Positions 7,936-16,315 of a stretch of 49,158 bases of DNA are shown here, in pieces. The notes beneath the pieces were generated by a model, which did no database searches, had not been told where the DNA came from, and was given only the letters and a program-made list of their open reading frames with translations. Location: NCBI RefSeq assembly GCF_001748365.1, contig NZ_BDHH01000021.1, forward strand, positions 1,018-50,175. The letters run 5' to 3'. The first letter of the stretch is position 1. The number at the start of each line of letters is the position of its first letter. The DNA is from Fusibacter sp. 3D3. GTDB lineage: Bacteria; Bacillota; Clostridia; Peptostreptococcales; Acidaminobacteraceae. The position numbers and the translations under genes were made by a program.

Positions 7936-8493
7936 ATGCTGCAAAATCATTCTAAAGAAAATCCATCAGCGAGACGATCAAAGCAAATGCTGGTCTCTGC
8001 TCTGCTCAAGCTTATGGAAAAAGAAGAATTCAATCTCATTACTATACAAGAAATTACAGATAAAGCTGTATTGTCTAGGCGTACATTTTATAGACATTTT
8101 ACACAAAAAGAAGACATTCTCAATTATCATTTTGAGGAAATAAGTGCGCAATACGTGCAGATGCTCATGAAAGCAGAAAATTTGAAACTTCCCGCGATTT
8201 CAAAAGTACTTTTTACTTTTTGGGCACAACATATTGATATGCTGAGACTGCTTCACAAGCGTAATTTGTTATTTCTCGTCTTATTGTCTATCAATAAACA
8301 ATTGCCCTTGATTTATGATCATTTTAAGGCACAGCGCAATGAATACGGTGACATAGAGAGTACCAAATATGCTCTAGCCTATAGTGCGGGTGGATTTTGG
8401 AATATGCTTGTACTCTGGTTAGAAGAAGATACGCCTAAAACACCAGAGGCACTTTCTGAAATTATAGCGGATGCGATTCGAGTGAATGTTTAA
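7936..8493 (+). CDS. TetR/AcrR-family regulator
   Basis: A protein of 185 residues. The N-terminal TetR helix-turn-helix (about 15-60, ITIQEITDKAVLSRRTFYRHF) is followed by an all-helical ligand domain of the TetR_C_33 type often seen in Firmicutes. AAAGGAG precedes the ATG by 7 nt. It is divergent from the HXXEE membrane gene and probably represses it and itself. The ligand is unknown. Confidence 0.85.
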   Translation: MLQNHSKENPSARRSKQMLVSALLKLMEKEEFNLITIQEITDKAVLSRRTFYRHFTQKEDILNYHFEEISAQYVQMLMKAENLKLPAISKVLFTFWAQHIDMLRLLHKRNLLFLVLLSINKQLPLIYDHFKAQRNEYGDIESTKYALAYSAGGFWNMLVLWLEEDTPKTPEALSEIIADAIRVNV

Positions 8494-8612
8494 TATCATT
8501 TTATGTTGAGAAAGGTAATCCATTTTCTGACTGGGAGATTTATAATTTTGGAGGTTACAAGCCAAGGCCTTTGGACCTCTCTAGCAGAACTTGTGGGGTT
8601 CTCTTTAGAAAA
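8494..8612. other. Intergenic stretch with possible RNA structure
   Basis: No gene seen. Nested complementary segments occur (GGAGGT...ACCTCT around 8551-8580, AGAAC...GTTCT around 8585-8602) but match no RNA family that I can name. Confidence 0.3.
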
Positions 8613-8645
8613 AATAAAACACTCTATCTCTAGAGTGCTTTATTC
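8613..8645. terminator. Bidirectional terminator
   Basis: The stem CACTCTA/TAGAGTG with loop TCTC is flanked by A-rich and T-rich runs, placed between the converging TetR gene and the 8651-9205 gene. It can act for both. Confidence 0.8.
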
Positions 8646-8650
8646 CAATG

Positions 8651-9205
8651 CTATTTATATGGGTCAATTGTAGACATATCAATAATTTGCCACTGTTTAG
8701 ACTTTCCAGCAAGAACTACATACAAGAAAATTTTATGTTCACCTGCATCCATTCCCATTAGAACAGGCAGTTCAATAGAATCAAAACTGAATTCTGCTTT
8801 TATAACGATTGCTTTTTTTATATCATATTCTTCAACATATCTAGCATTATCAAATTCTGATATTGGAAAGTCATGAAGGACTTCAAGATTTTTAAATGAT
8901 AAACTAAAGTCATTTTTGAAAGCCTCTTTCAAGAACTCAATTCTGCCTTCAGGCTCTAAGTCGATGGTGTATTTTATCATTTCCTCAACATTATGATTGT
9001 TTATTGCTGAATAATAAGCTTCAATATCTTTTTTTACAGCAAGAATATCATTTTTTGATATATTGAATCCATACGTGTTTTCAACACCACTACCTAAATA
9101 AATGAAGTACAAAAACGCAATAGCAAGACCTATCGTTAAAATTACTATACTCTTTTTTAGGATAACACCACCCTTTCCTGTTGCAATAATACAAAGGCAG
9201 ATCAA
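8651..9205 (-). CDS. Membrane-anchored hypothetical protein
   Basis: The reading frame encodes one N-terminal TM helix (KKSIVILTIGLAIAFLYFIY) and an extracytoplasmic domain of about 140 residues with an NTF2-like feel (AYYSAINNHNVEEMIKYT); family not recognised. The start is uncertain. The outer in-frame start at 9205 is a TTG inside a perfect hairpin, while the purine-rich ribosome-like site (about 9170-9180) is followed by no ATG, GTG or TTG in frame. The 5' end may be damaged or may use a rare start codon. Confidence 0.5.
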   Translation of the reverse strand: MICLCIIATGKGGVILKKSIVILTIGLAIAFLYFIYLGSGVENTYGFNISKNDILAVKKDIEAYYSAINNHNVEEMIKYTIDLEPEGRIEFLKEAFKNDFSLSFKNLEVLHDFPISEFDNARYVEEYDIKKAIVIKAEFSFDSIELPVLMGMDAGEHKIFLYVVLAGKSKQWQIIDMSTIDPYK

Positions 9206-9219
9206 CCTGCCTTTGTATT
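9188..9219. terminator. Perfect 13-bp hairpin at the 5' end of the 8651-9205 gene
   Basis: Arms AATACAAAGGCAG and CTGCCTTTGTATT with a 6-nt loop overlap the only conventional in-frame start. Its strength and symmetry suggest a terminator or attenuator for transcription coming from the right. Confidence 0.55.
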
Positions 9220-9232
9220 ATATACTATATCA

Positions 9233-9409
9233 CTAAAAATTTGCATTTGAGAAACTAATGCCTCGCACATAATCGAATGCAACAATAAGATATGGCAATG
9301 GTTTGTTGTAATTATCACTAGTATGATAGCTAACATAAACACCATTTGTTGAACCTGAATATGTGTTTTTGTAATGTATAATGTACACGGTATGATTTTT
9401 CAAGTTCAT
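9233..9409 (-). pseudogene. Small ORF or gene fragment (58 codons)
   Basis: An ATG-started frame of 58 residues with protein-like composition (GVYVSYHTSDNYNKPLPYLIVAFDY). There is no clear ribosome site, and a different frame carries on upstream. It may be the 3' remnant of a decayed gene. No family recognised. Confidence 0.3.
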
Positions 9410-9522
9410 GGTAATTTTTCATTTTTCCTAGCTCAGCAGTGAAAAAGTTGGATGAATCTAATGATTTATCTGTTATACACATTATAGACACAAAAATTAG
9501 GTAATTTAATGATGGCAAAACA

Positions 9523-9551
9523 AAAACACTAGCCCTAAAAGCTAGTGTTTT
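9523..9551 (-). terminator. rnpB terminator
   Basis: An 11-bp stem (AAAACACTAGC / GCTAGTGTTTT) with a 7-nt loop and flanking T-run on the minus strand, directly downstream of the RNase P RNA. Confidence 0.85.
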
Positions 9552-9559
9552 CAACTGGT

Positions 9560-9893
9560 TGAGTAAATCTATAAGCCGAGTTCTGTATTAGACAATCATC
9601 TATCTAGACGTAGTGTTACCAATACGTTCAAGCGACCTACCACTGGGGGATACGAGCAGCATCCTTTTTATACCCTAACTTGGTCTTGCTCCAGGTGGGG
9701 TTTACAGAGCCACATAGTCGCCTATGCGCTGGTGAGCTCTTACCTCGCCTTTCCATCCTTACCTCTCCTAAAAGAGGCGGTCTATTTCTGTTGCACTTTC
9801 CTTGGAGTTGCCTCCACTGGGGGTTACCCAGCACCCTGCTCTACGGAGCTCGGACTTTCCTCATGCCAAAGCATACGATTGTCTGATTTACTC
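9560..9893 (-). ncRNA. rnpB: RNase P RNA
   Basis: Conserved bacterial RNase P RNA blocks appear in order on the minus strand: GAGGAAAGTCCGAGCTCC near the 5' end, GGAAAGTGCAACAGAAA in the middle, and ACAGAACTCGGCTTATAG near the 3' end. The terminal P1 helix pairs GAGTAAATC with GATTTACTC. The RNA removes tRNA 5' leaders. Ends are set from P1 and from the promoter, and may be off by a few bases. Confidence 0.96.
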
Positions 9894-9899
9894 TATCAC

Positions 9900-9928
9900 A
9901 TTATATAGTATAAAATAAGAATTTGCAA
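9900..9928 (-). promoter_or_regulatory. rnpB promoter
   Basis: -35 TTGCAA (9923-9928), a 17-nt spacer and -10 TATAAT (9900-9905) on the minus strand. The predicted start at about 9893 coincides with the RNA's P1 helix. Confidence 0.85.
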
Positions 9929-9997
9929 GATGCACACTTCTATATATTAAAATATGAATATTACTTCAAATATGATTGATAATATTAATAAACAAAA

Positions 9998-10162
9998 TTG
10001 GTTACTGATTTCTCTGTGCTTACGCTTGCAGGATATGCAATACCATCAAGAAGTACAATAGTCTCAGATGTTACTTTTAAAGAAAGAAACGCAATCAAAG
10101 AATTTGCTTCAACAGGCAGTCTCCATTCGTTTCGAAGAACTGAGCATCTCATTGCTATATAA
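9998..10162 (+). pseudogene. Gene fragment abutting the IS630 element
   Basis: An open frame of about 54 codons with protein-like content (SFRRTEHLIAI at its end) preceded by an in-frame stop and no ribosome site. Its TAA is formed by the TA target plus the first base of the IS630 element. If the element is removed, the frame runs only two more codons, so the insertion cut off little. The 5' part is missing and the family is not recognised. Confidence 0.35.
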
Positions 10163-10218
10163 ATTGAATTAAAATTTTATAAAAATCATCCGATATATAT
10201 CATAACCAAAACTACTAT

Positions 10219-10755
10219 GTGAGGATGAACCCTATGAATAAACGCAAGCCACTAACTCAAGAACAAATAAAAGAACTTTTAGAAGCAATAAGATCATCAA
10301 AAATCAAACGTGAATATCGTCGAATTCAAGCTATCTATTTATACGGAACAGGAAAAGAGGTCGGAGAAATCGCTGAAATAACACAGTTGACTCCTGTTAC
10401 GATTTCAAGATTATATACAAAGTATCGTAGCATAGGGCTTAGTTCAATCCCAGATGCTCCACGCAAAGGGAAACCAAGTCGGTTAACCGAAGAGCAAGAG
10501 GCTACAATAAAAGACCTCATTTTAAACAAAACACCCGCCGATGTTGGTTTTGTAGCTAATTTCAATTGGACAGCTGGAATTGTAGCAGAATATATTTTGA
10601 GAGAATTCAAAGTTCAATACAGCATCAAAGGTATCACGTTGATATTGTCTAGACTGAATTTATCATTCACACGTCCTACGTACACGTTAGCTAAAGCTGA
10701 TCCCCTAAAGCAAGAGCAATTTCGCAAGGCATTTATTGATGTTAAAAAAAATTGA
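10219..10755 (+). CDS. IS630 transposase, N-terminal frame
   Basis: 178 residues with two helix-turn-helix regions typical of IS630 transposases (IYLYGTGKEVGEIAEITQLTPVTISRLY, then a winged-helix half). It ends just after a run of eight A (10744-10751), where a -1 shift would join it to the catalytic frame. Its likely ATG at 10234 or 10219 follows GTGAGGATG. Confidence 0.88.
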   Translation: MRMNPMNKRKPLTQEQIKELLEAIRSSKIKREYRRIQAIYLYGTGKEVGEIAEITQLTPVTISRLYTKYRSIGLSSIPDAPRKGKPSRLTEEQEATIKDLILNKTPADVGFVANFNWTAGIVAEYILREFKVQYSIKGITLILSRLNLSFTRPTYTLAKADPLKQEQFRKAFIDVKKN

Positions 10756-11282
10756 TAAACGGTGAAATCCAACACATACTATTCGAGGATGAATCTATGA
10801 TTCGAGATTACCAAGCGATCGGAGCTACATGGTTTGAACGCGGCAAACAAAAAATCATCAAGACGTATGGAAAGCATCGTGGCGTAAAACTAGTGGGCTG
10901 TTTAGATTATGAGAGTGGAGATATCTATTGTGAAGAGCACGAAACATACGATGCACAAACATTTCTTGGTTTTCTGAACAATGTACTTGAACGGTATTCT
11001 GGTAAAATTGTTATGGTTCTTGATAATGCAAGGATACACCACGCCAAGTTGCTTCAGCTTTTTCTTTTAGAAAATTCCCATCGACTTGAGTTAATGTATC
11101 TACCTCCATATAGTCCAAATCTAAACTTGATAGAAGGTCTCTGGGGTTGGCTTAAAGAAAAAGTCATCAACAATGTTTTTTATAACAAGACATATGAGAT
11201 TAGAAAGAATGTCTCTGCTTTTCTAACAGAAATTGCAAAACATCCACATATTATTATAGATCGGTTATGTGTCCAATTGTAA
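10752..11282 (+). CDS. IS630 transposase, catalytic DDE frame
   Basis: 176 residues with the DDE triad: D13 in FEDES, D91 in VLDNARIHHA and E128 in SPNLNLIEGLW. It lies in the -1 frame relative to the upstream ORF and begins with TTG at the A8 slippery run, so it is probably made as a fusion by programmed frameshifting. All catalytic residues are present, so the element may be active. Confidence 0.9.
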   Translation: MINGEIQHILFEDESMIRDYQAIGATWFERGKQKIIKTYGKHRGVKLVGCLDYESGDIYCEEHETYDAQTFLGFLNNVLERYSGKIVMVLDNARIHHAKLLQLFLLENSHRLELMYLPPYSPNLNLIEGLWGWLKEKVINNVFYNKTYEIRKNVSAFLTEIAKHPHIIIDRLCVQL

Positions 11283-11350
11283 ATTATTAAAATTTAATTC
11301 AACTTATATATAATATTTATTTTTTTGCCACTCTATTTTGAATTTATCTA

Positions 11351-12268
11351 TTAATCTATCTGCTTGAGATCAAACGGTGTTTCTTGGTAGACGTAATAAT
11401 TGAGCCAATTGGCAAACATGAGATTGGCATGTGATCGCCATGTTACATGAGGTGCCTTTGATGGATCGTCGTTTGGATAATAATTTTGAGGGACTTCTAT
11501 CGTTTTACCTGCAAGGACATCCCGATCATATTCTTTTTTCAAGGTATCTGAGTCGTACTCTGAATGCCCAGAAATAAAAATTTGTCTTCCATTTGCCGTC
11601 ATAACGGCATAAACACCAGCTTCTTCCGATGTGGCTACGACTTTTAAAGCTTTTACCTGCTCAATATCCGCTTGCATGATCGTCGTATGTCTCGAATGTG
11701 GCACATTGAACTCATCATCAAACCCTCTGAACAAAGGTAAATGATCAACTTGTGTTTTATGCTTGAAGACGCCAAAACATTTCTGATCCATTGAATATTT
11801 GGAAATACCGTAGTGATGATAAAGACCCGCTTGTGCCCCCCAACAGATATGAAGCGTAGAAAAAACATGGTGTAAACTCCAATCCATTATGGTTTTAAGT
11901 TCTTCCCAGTATGAAACGTCTTCAAACTCCAAATGTTCAATAGGCGCCCCTGTGATGATCATACCATCAAACTTCTCTTCTTTGATCTCTTCAAAAGTCT
12001 TATAGAAGGTGTCTAAATGTTTCAAATCAATATGAGTTGCCGTATGAGTCGCAGGATGCATAAGCGTCACATCAAGCTGTAAAGGGGTATTGCTGAGGAC
12101 TCTTAAAAGTTGCGTTTCTGTATCAATTTTAAGGGGCATCAGATTTAATATTAATATTTTAAGGGGCCGAATATCCTGCTCAGCGGCACGCGTTTCACGC
12201 ATCAAAAAAATATTTTCCTGCGATAAGATATCAATTGCTGGTAAATTGTCTAAAATCTTTATTGGCAT
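11351..12268 (-). CDS. metA: Homoserine O-acetyltransferase (MetA type)
   Basis: 305 residues from the ATG at 12268 (GGAGGA upstream). The MetA catalytic residues are at family positions: C142 in [10 protein letters not shown]235 and E237 in SGHSEYD. Position 111 is Glu ([10 protein letters not shown]), which in MetA proteins such as that of Bacillus cereus goes with acetyl-CoA rather than succinyl-CoA use. It activates homoserine for methionine synthesis in the cytoplasm. Transcription runs through a SAM-I riboswitch, so it is shut off when S-adenosylmethionine is plentiful. The IS630 element lies only 46 nt past its stop. Confidence 0.95.
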   Translation of the reverse strand: MPIKILDNLPAIDILSQENIFLMRETRAAEQDIRPLKILILNLMPLKIDTETQLLRVLSNTPLQLDVTLMHPATHTATHIDLKHLDTFYKTFEEIKEEKFDGMIITGAPIEHLEFEDVSYWEELKTIMDWSLHHVFSTLHICWGAQAGLYHHYGISKYSMDQKCFGVFKHKTQVDHLPLFRGFDDEFNVPHSRHTTIMQADIEQVKALKVVATSEEAGVYAVMTANGRQIFISGHSEYDSDTLKKEYDRDVLAGKTIEVPQNYYPNDDPSKAPHVTWRSHANLMFANWLNYYVYQETPFDLKQID

Positions 12269-12354
12269 TAAATCCTCCTCTTGAAAAAACAAAACCCCCA
12301 CGCAAACACGATCAATTGCTCAAATGGTAAGCTTTTAATCTGTTCATGTGAGGT

Positions 12355-12381
12355 AAAAAAAACGCTTCTGCGATAGAAGCG
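12355..12381 (-). terminator. Riboswitch-controlled terminator of metA
   Basis: On the minus strand CGCTTCT-N5-AGAAGCG is followed by eight T. It is the expression platform of the SAM-I riboswitch. Confidence 0.9.
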
Positions 12382-12392
12382 ATTTACGAACA

Positions 12393-12512
12393 CTCAACTA
12401 TCTTTCAACAAGGACAAATGGTATCCATGTTGCAGGAATTAGCACCAGTCTTAATCTGGTTGCTGGGTTTCAAAGGGCCTGTCCCTCCACCACTCTCGAT
12501 AGAGCTATTAAG
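12393..12512 (-). ncRNA. SAM-I (S-box) riboswitch
   Basis: Canonical S-box blocks on the minus strand: CTATCGAGAGTGGTGGAGGG, then GGCCCTTTGAAACCC-GCAACC, GTGCTAATTCC and a closing GAAAGATAG. It is followed by an intrinsic terminator and then metA. It senses S-adenosylmethionine and ends transcription when bound. Confidence 0.96.
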
Positions 12513-12521
12513 TTAAAAATG

Positions 12522-12550
12522 ATTATAAAGTTTATTTGCCTCTCTGTCAA
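12522..12550 (-). promoter_or_regulatory. metA promoter
   Basis: Perfect -35 TTGACA (12545-12550), a 17-nt spacer and perfect -10 TATAAT (12522-12527), placed just upstream of the riboswitch. Such a strong promoter suits a riboswitch-gated gene. Confidence 0.9.
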
Positions 12551-12611
12551 TAGGTTTTTGACGAATTCATTAATTTTACATTTCAGAGATGAGTCAATGC
12601 ACTTCCGTTTA

Positions 12612-12640
12612 TTGATGTTACTGCATAACTTTAGTACAAT
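12612..12640 (+). promoter_or_regulatory. Promoter of the GH123-like SLH gene
   Basis: -35 TTGATG (12612-12617), a 17-nt spacer and -10 TACAAT (12635-12640), about 45 nt upstream of the start codon. Confidence 0.65.
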
Positions 12641-12692
12641 AGCAGTAGAATCTATCTATTCACGGATTCGCTAAAAAGGAGGTTACAAACCC

Positions 12693-15644
12693 ATGAGATT
12701 TATAGCCCAATTTTTAACATTGATAATACTGATCAGCACACCCTTAGCTTATACTGCCACTTCGCCAACAGAAGCAATCATTCAAAATAGTTCTATCTCT
12801 GAAAATCCTGGCAGATACCGCTTGTCTGAATCCTCAAGTGATTGCACCTTTTGGACGGATTATCCCAGCGAAAAAGTGTTTAAAGATGAAGCTATTCCTG
12901 AAATTACATATAGCGGCATCGATCTCTACCTCGCTAAAGATGAATTTGAGCCCTTTCAGCTCGTCCTTCATCCAGATAAAGATTTGAATATTCAAGTAAA
13001 ACTCCAAGACAAACCACAGGGCATCGATGTAGAGCTCTATAAAGTTGAGTACGTCAATCTTAAACAAGTCACAGATAACCTTGGACAAGTAGGACTATAC
13101 CCTGACCCACTGTATCCCATAGAAATGAACGATAACATCACCGCAAAGGCAGGAGAAAACACAACACTCTGGTTTTCGTTAAAATCATCCGTGAACATCA
13201 ATGCCGGTGATTATACCCTGTTTGTTTCTATAAACGATACGGTCATTCCTGTCCGCATTCATGTTTTTGACTTTGCCATTCCAAGTGAACTTCATGTCAA
13301 ATCCCAAATCAACGTATCCACAAACAGCGTCCTAGAAAAATACGGTGTCTCTGGCACATCAGAAAATTACTGGAAGTATGTCGACAGTTTTAAACAATTT
13401 ATGATCGATCACCGTTTAACGCCTAAAAACGCACTCTGGTCTGGTGGCTTAACCAGCAATGGCGGTAGTCCCTATATCAACTATGACAGCACCTCAGGCG
13501 CCTTTACCGATCCACACGGCATATGGGGGTTCGAGTATCCTGCTGACCGCTATTTAAAAGGCAATACAAATTCACTAAACGCCTCTCTCAGTGCTGATGC
13601 CTTCAACGAGGGCACTGGATTTCCATCCTTTATGGCGATCACTTTTAGAAATAATGATGCTTCCGCAGATCAACGCCCAGATGTCTTCGATGGCATCACC
13701 CGAAAATCTAGCGATTGGTACCAAAGCGACAACCTCAAAAATGCCTATAATCAAAAATGGTTCCGCTATATTCAAAACCTTGAAGCTTATCTGAAAAAAA
13801 CAGGTTATTTAGATAAAGCTTATTACTACTTTGCCAACGAACCACAGGATCAAGCGGATTACGATGCCGTCAGTTGGTATGCTCAGGCGCTTAAAAAATC
13901 TGCACCAGACCTAAAGCTCATGATTTCAGAAGAACCCAAGCCTGAAATCTTTAACAACGAAAAATATCCGAATGTCAAAATTGATCAATGGCTTGCGGTG
14001 CTGAACAAGTATGATCCAGATGTTTCATGGGATAGAGAGGCCCATTATGGCGAAGACACTTGGGCTTACTTTTTACACGGCACAAAACCGCCTTATTTTA
14101 ATCCCATCACATTGGATCATCCCGGCATTGAAAGCAAATTGACAGGCTGGTTTTTGTGGCAATATCGCATCAAAGGGATTGCACATTATGCCTTTAACGA
14201 TTGGCAAAAAAATGTCTGGACAGAGACCATGACCAGCAATCATAACGGTGACAATTTCATGCTCTACCCCCCTGGGAAAGACAATAAGCCTATTGAATAC
14301 GGCGCAACTAATCACCGCTATGTCTCCTCTATCCGATTTGAATTGATGCGTGACAGTTTAGAAGATTATGAATATCTCTACCTTTTGAATAATAAAAATC
14401 AACCTCAAGTTTATCAAGAAAATCCAGCTGACAATCAAGTTGATAAAATTATTTATGGGTTGACCAGTTACAACAGGGATAGTCATTATATGTATACGCT
14501 TAGAAAGTACATCGGTATGACCCTCAGTGGCGATTTAAAAACAATACCAGATATCCAAGCGTCAAATACGCACGATCGCTCAGAAACCACTGGTCAAGCT
14601 TACTATATTAACTTTCAAGATCCTTCAGTTGCACCTACTGATAACCCACTGGTCGTAGCGGGTAAAACATACCTTAAAATAGGTTGGAACCCCTATGATC
14701 AAACACTTGGCTATGGGTGGTATGGAGACATGGCACATGTGATGTCTCGCTATTTAAGCGATGTAACCGACCCTCTAAAAGCAAGTGTTCTCTACGATGA
14801 TTGGGGCCGTGAAAAGACCTTTGAATTTGATCTGCCAAACGGGGATTACAAGGTCACAGTCGCCTGCGGTTGGCAAGGCAAAACCTACAAGCACAACAAA
14901 ATCTTTATTGAAGGCCATGCTTTTATTGATGACAAATCCATCACCGATTATTTAGAACGGTCAAAAACAATCACCATAAAAGACAATAAATTAACGATGG
15001 AAATGGGCATTTTTGATGAATATACGATGCTAAATTACCTCCATATAGAACCCCCAACAGAGCCCTTATCTTCAATTAAAGCCACTGATGTTAAGTCCTC
15101 TGAACCATCCGTTTGGGCAGTTGAAGGCATCCATCTTCTATCAAAAGCATTAACACTACCAAATTTCTACTACGCAGACTACCAATCCAGTATGACCCGA
15201 CGCGACTATTCTGAACTCATGGTGAGAACCTATATGACACTCACCGATACGCCTGAGGCTCTTTTAAAAGCGTCTTCATCAACTACTTTTATCGATACAA
15301 AGGATTCATGGGTTTTACGAGCACATGCGCTCTCCATTATTGGCGGTTATGGCAACCAAAAGTTTGGTTCAGAAGACCCAATTACCCGTGAACAAATTGC
15401 GGTTGTCACTATTAGCATGCTTAAAGCAGCAGGTATCACATTTGAAAAAGACAGTTCAGCGCTTGCTCCATTTATAGATCAACATCAAATCTCTTCTTGG
15501 GCTTTGAGCGCACTTGAACGGGCTTACGAAAACCACATCATCAATGGCGATGGCAATGGCGCTATTATGCCAAAGGCAAATCTTACCCGTGAACAAGCTT
15601 TATTGATCATACACAACCTGTTGATCCATGCTGAAAACTGGTAA
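12693..15644 (+). CDS. Secreted GH123/DUF4091-like protein with SLH repeats
   Basis: 983 residues. Signal peptide about 1-21. An N-terminal beta-sandwich region reaches about 200. A TIM-barrel-type DUF4091/GH123-like domain covers about 210-590 (with WFLWQYRIKGIAHYAFNDW and SLEDYEYLYLL), then a carbohydrate-binding-like beta domain (about 640-790), then about three S-layer-homology repeats (about 805-983; ITREQIAVVTISML, LTREQALLIIHNLL). It should be held on the cell surface and act on glycans. The GH123 catalytic pair is Asp-Glu; here the matching segment reads ANEPQ (N382-E383), so the first acid is replaced by Asn. GGAGG precedes the ATG. The substrate is unknown. Confidence 0.82.
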   Translation: MRFIAQFLTLIILISTPLAYTATSPTEAIIQNSSISENPGRYRLSESSSDCTFWTDYPSEKVFKDEAIPEITYSGIDLYLAKDEFEPFQLVLHPDKDLNIQVKLQDKPQGIDVELYKVEYVNLKQVTDNLGQVGLYPDPLYPIEMNDNITAKAGENTTLWFSLKSSVNINAGDYTLFVSINDTVIPVRIHVFDFAIPSELHVKSQINVSTNSVLEKYGVSGTSENYWKYVDSFKQFMIDHRLTPKNALWSGGLTSNGGSPYINYDSTSGAFTDPHGIWGFEYPADRYLKGNTNSLNASLSADAFNEGTGFPSFMAITFRNNDASADQRPDVFDGITRKSSDWYQSDNLKNAYNQKWFRYIQNLEAYLKKTGYLDKAYYYFANEPQDQADYDAVSWYAQALKKSAPDLKLMISEEPKPEIFNNEKYPNVKIDQWLAVLNKYDPDVSWDREAHYGEDTWAYFLHGTKPPYFNPITLDHPGIESKLTGWFLWQYRIKGIAHYAFNDWQKNVWTETMTSNHNGDNFMLYPPGKDNKPIEYGATNHRYVSSIRFELMRDSLEDYEYLYLLNNKNQPQVYQENPADNQVDKIIYGLTSYNRDSHYMYTLRKYIGMTLSGDLKTIPDIQASNTHDRSETTGQAYYINFQDPSVAPTDNPLVVAGKTYLKIGWNPYDQTLGYGWYGDMAHVMSRYLSDVTDPLKASVLYDDWGREKTFEFDLPNGDYKVTVACGWQGKTYKHNKIFIEGHAFIDDKSITDYLERSKTITIKDNKLTMEMGIFDEYTMLNYLHIEPPTEPLSSIKATDVKSSEPSVWAVEGIHLLSKALTLPNFYYADYQSSMTRRDYSELMVRTYMTLTDTPEALLKASSSTTFIDTKDSWVLRAHALSIIGGYGNQKFGSEDPITREQIAVVTISMLKAAGITFEKDSSALAPFIDQHQISSWALSALERAYENHIINGDGNGAIMPKANLTREQALLIIHNLLIHAENW

Positions 15645-15700
15645 AGCGCAGGCCCCACATTCCTGCTCTTTACTGGACGAAGACTAATGATTTAATAAAA

Positions 15701-15738
15701 ATGACTATATCATGCCATCATTAGGCTGATATAGTCAT
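15701..15738. terminator. Bidirectional terminator
   Basis: Perfect 12-bp arms (ATGACTATATCA / TGATATAGTCAT) with a 14-nt loop and flanking A/T runs, between two converging genes. Confidence 0.85.
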
Positions 15739-15743
15739 TTGAT

Positions 15744-16142
15744 TTAATCTTCAATCTTCACTTTTCTGACTTTCTTCTCTTTGACCACTTTAGGTTTAAC
15801 AACCTTTGCTTTTGCCACTTTTGGCACTTTAGGTGCTGCCGCTTTTCTCTTTTTCTTGAGCACTTCACGACGTTCTTCTTTTAGATTTTGCTCGTATTCA
15901 GCGCTCTTTAAATCTTTTTCATCTTGTTCGATTTGATTTACCGCCATAACCTTTTTTAAATCTTCAAGTGCTTTTTTTTGTAAAGCCTCATCTTCAAATG
16001 TCAAAAAAGACTCAAAAGCATCTGGGTATAAAAAAGTTTTAAGCTTACCACCGTCTTCAAAATCCAATTTCATATAATTGTTTTCAAATTTTTTAACAAT
16101 ACCTCGTCCATAAAGACTATGTGTTACATACTGATCGATCAT
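15744..16142 (-). CDS. Small protein with Tudor/SH3-like domain and Lys-rich tail
   Basis: 132 residues from the ATG at 16142 (GAGGTG upstream). The first about 50 residues (HSLYGRGIVKKFENNYMKLDFEDGG) look like the small beta-barrel found at the C terminus of PcrA/UvrD helicases and related proteins. A charged helix follows, then a Lys/Ala/Pro/Val-rich tail of KVVKPKV-type repeats. The basic tail suggests nucleic-acid binding (inference). Monocistronic with its own promoter. Confidence 0.6.
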   Translation of the reverse strand: MIDQYVTHSLYGRGIVKKFENNYMKLDFEDGGKLKTFLYPDAFESFLTFEDEALQKKALEDLKKVMAVNQIEQDEKDLKSAEYEQNLKEERREVLKKKRKAAAPKVPKVAKAKVVKPKVVKEKKVRKVKIED

Positions 16143-16260
16143 GGTCACCTCTAATCCTCTAAAATCCAAGTAAATTCATTTCAAATACGCTATCAAAAGA
16201 CTCCTAAGCTATCTAAATTTATAAGCATGAACTCTTTATCTTCTTAATCGGTTATCTCTA

Positions 16261-16290
16261 ATCATATCACATTTTCTTATATTATGGTAA
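16261..16290 (-). promoter_or_regulatory. Promoter of the 15744-16142 gene
   Basis: Extended -10 TGATATGAT (hexamer 16261-16266), an 18-nt spacer and -35 TTACCA (16285-16290) on the minus strand. Confidence 0.5.
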
Positions 16291-16315
16291 TAATGATTTT
16301 TTGTCTTTTAATGCA

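Larger units (their letters stand above)
10162..11304 (+). mobile_element. IS630-family insertion sequence
   Basis: Two overlapping transposase frames are enclosed by imperfect terminal inverted repeats. TTGAATTAAAATTTTA at the left (from 10164) matches, with one gap, the complement of the right end (to 11302). Both ends lie 2 nt inside a TA dinucleotide (10160-10161 and 11305-11306), the target duplicated by this family. The element sits between a gene fragment and the 3' end of metA. Confidence 0.88.

Noticed and set aside
8548-8605. T-box or other known riboswitch
   Set aside because: Short complementary segments only; none of the T-box conserved sequence is present.
9330-9554. 74-residue minus-strand ORF
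   Set aside because: It starts inside the rnpB terminator and has no ribosome site.
9637-9886. Two overlapping ORFs of 65-68 residues on opposite strands
   Set aside because: They lie inside rnpB, whose conserved blocks explain the sequence.
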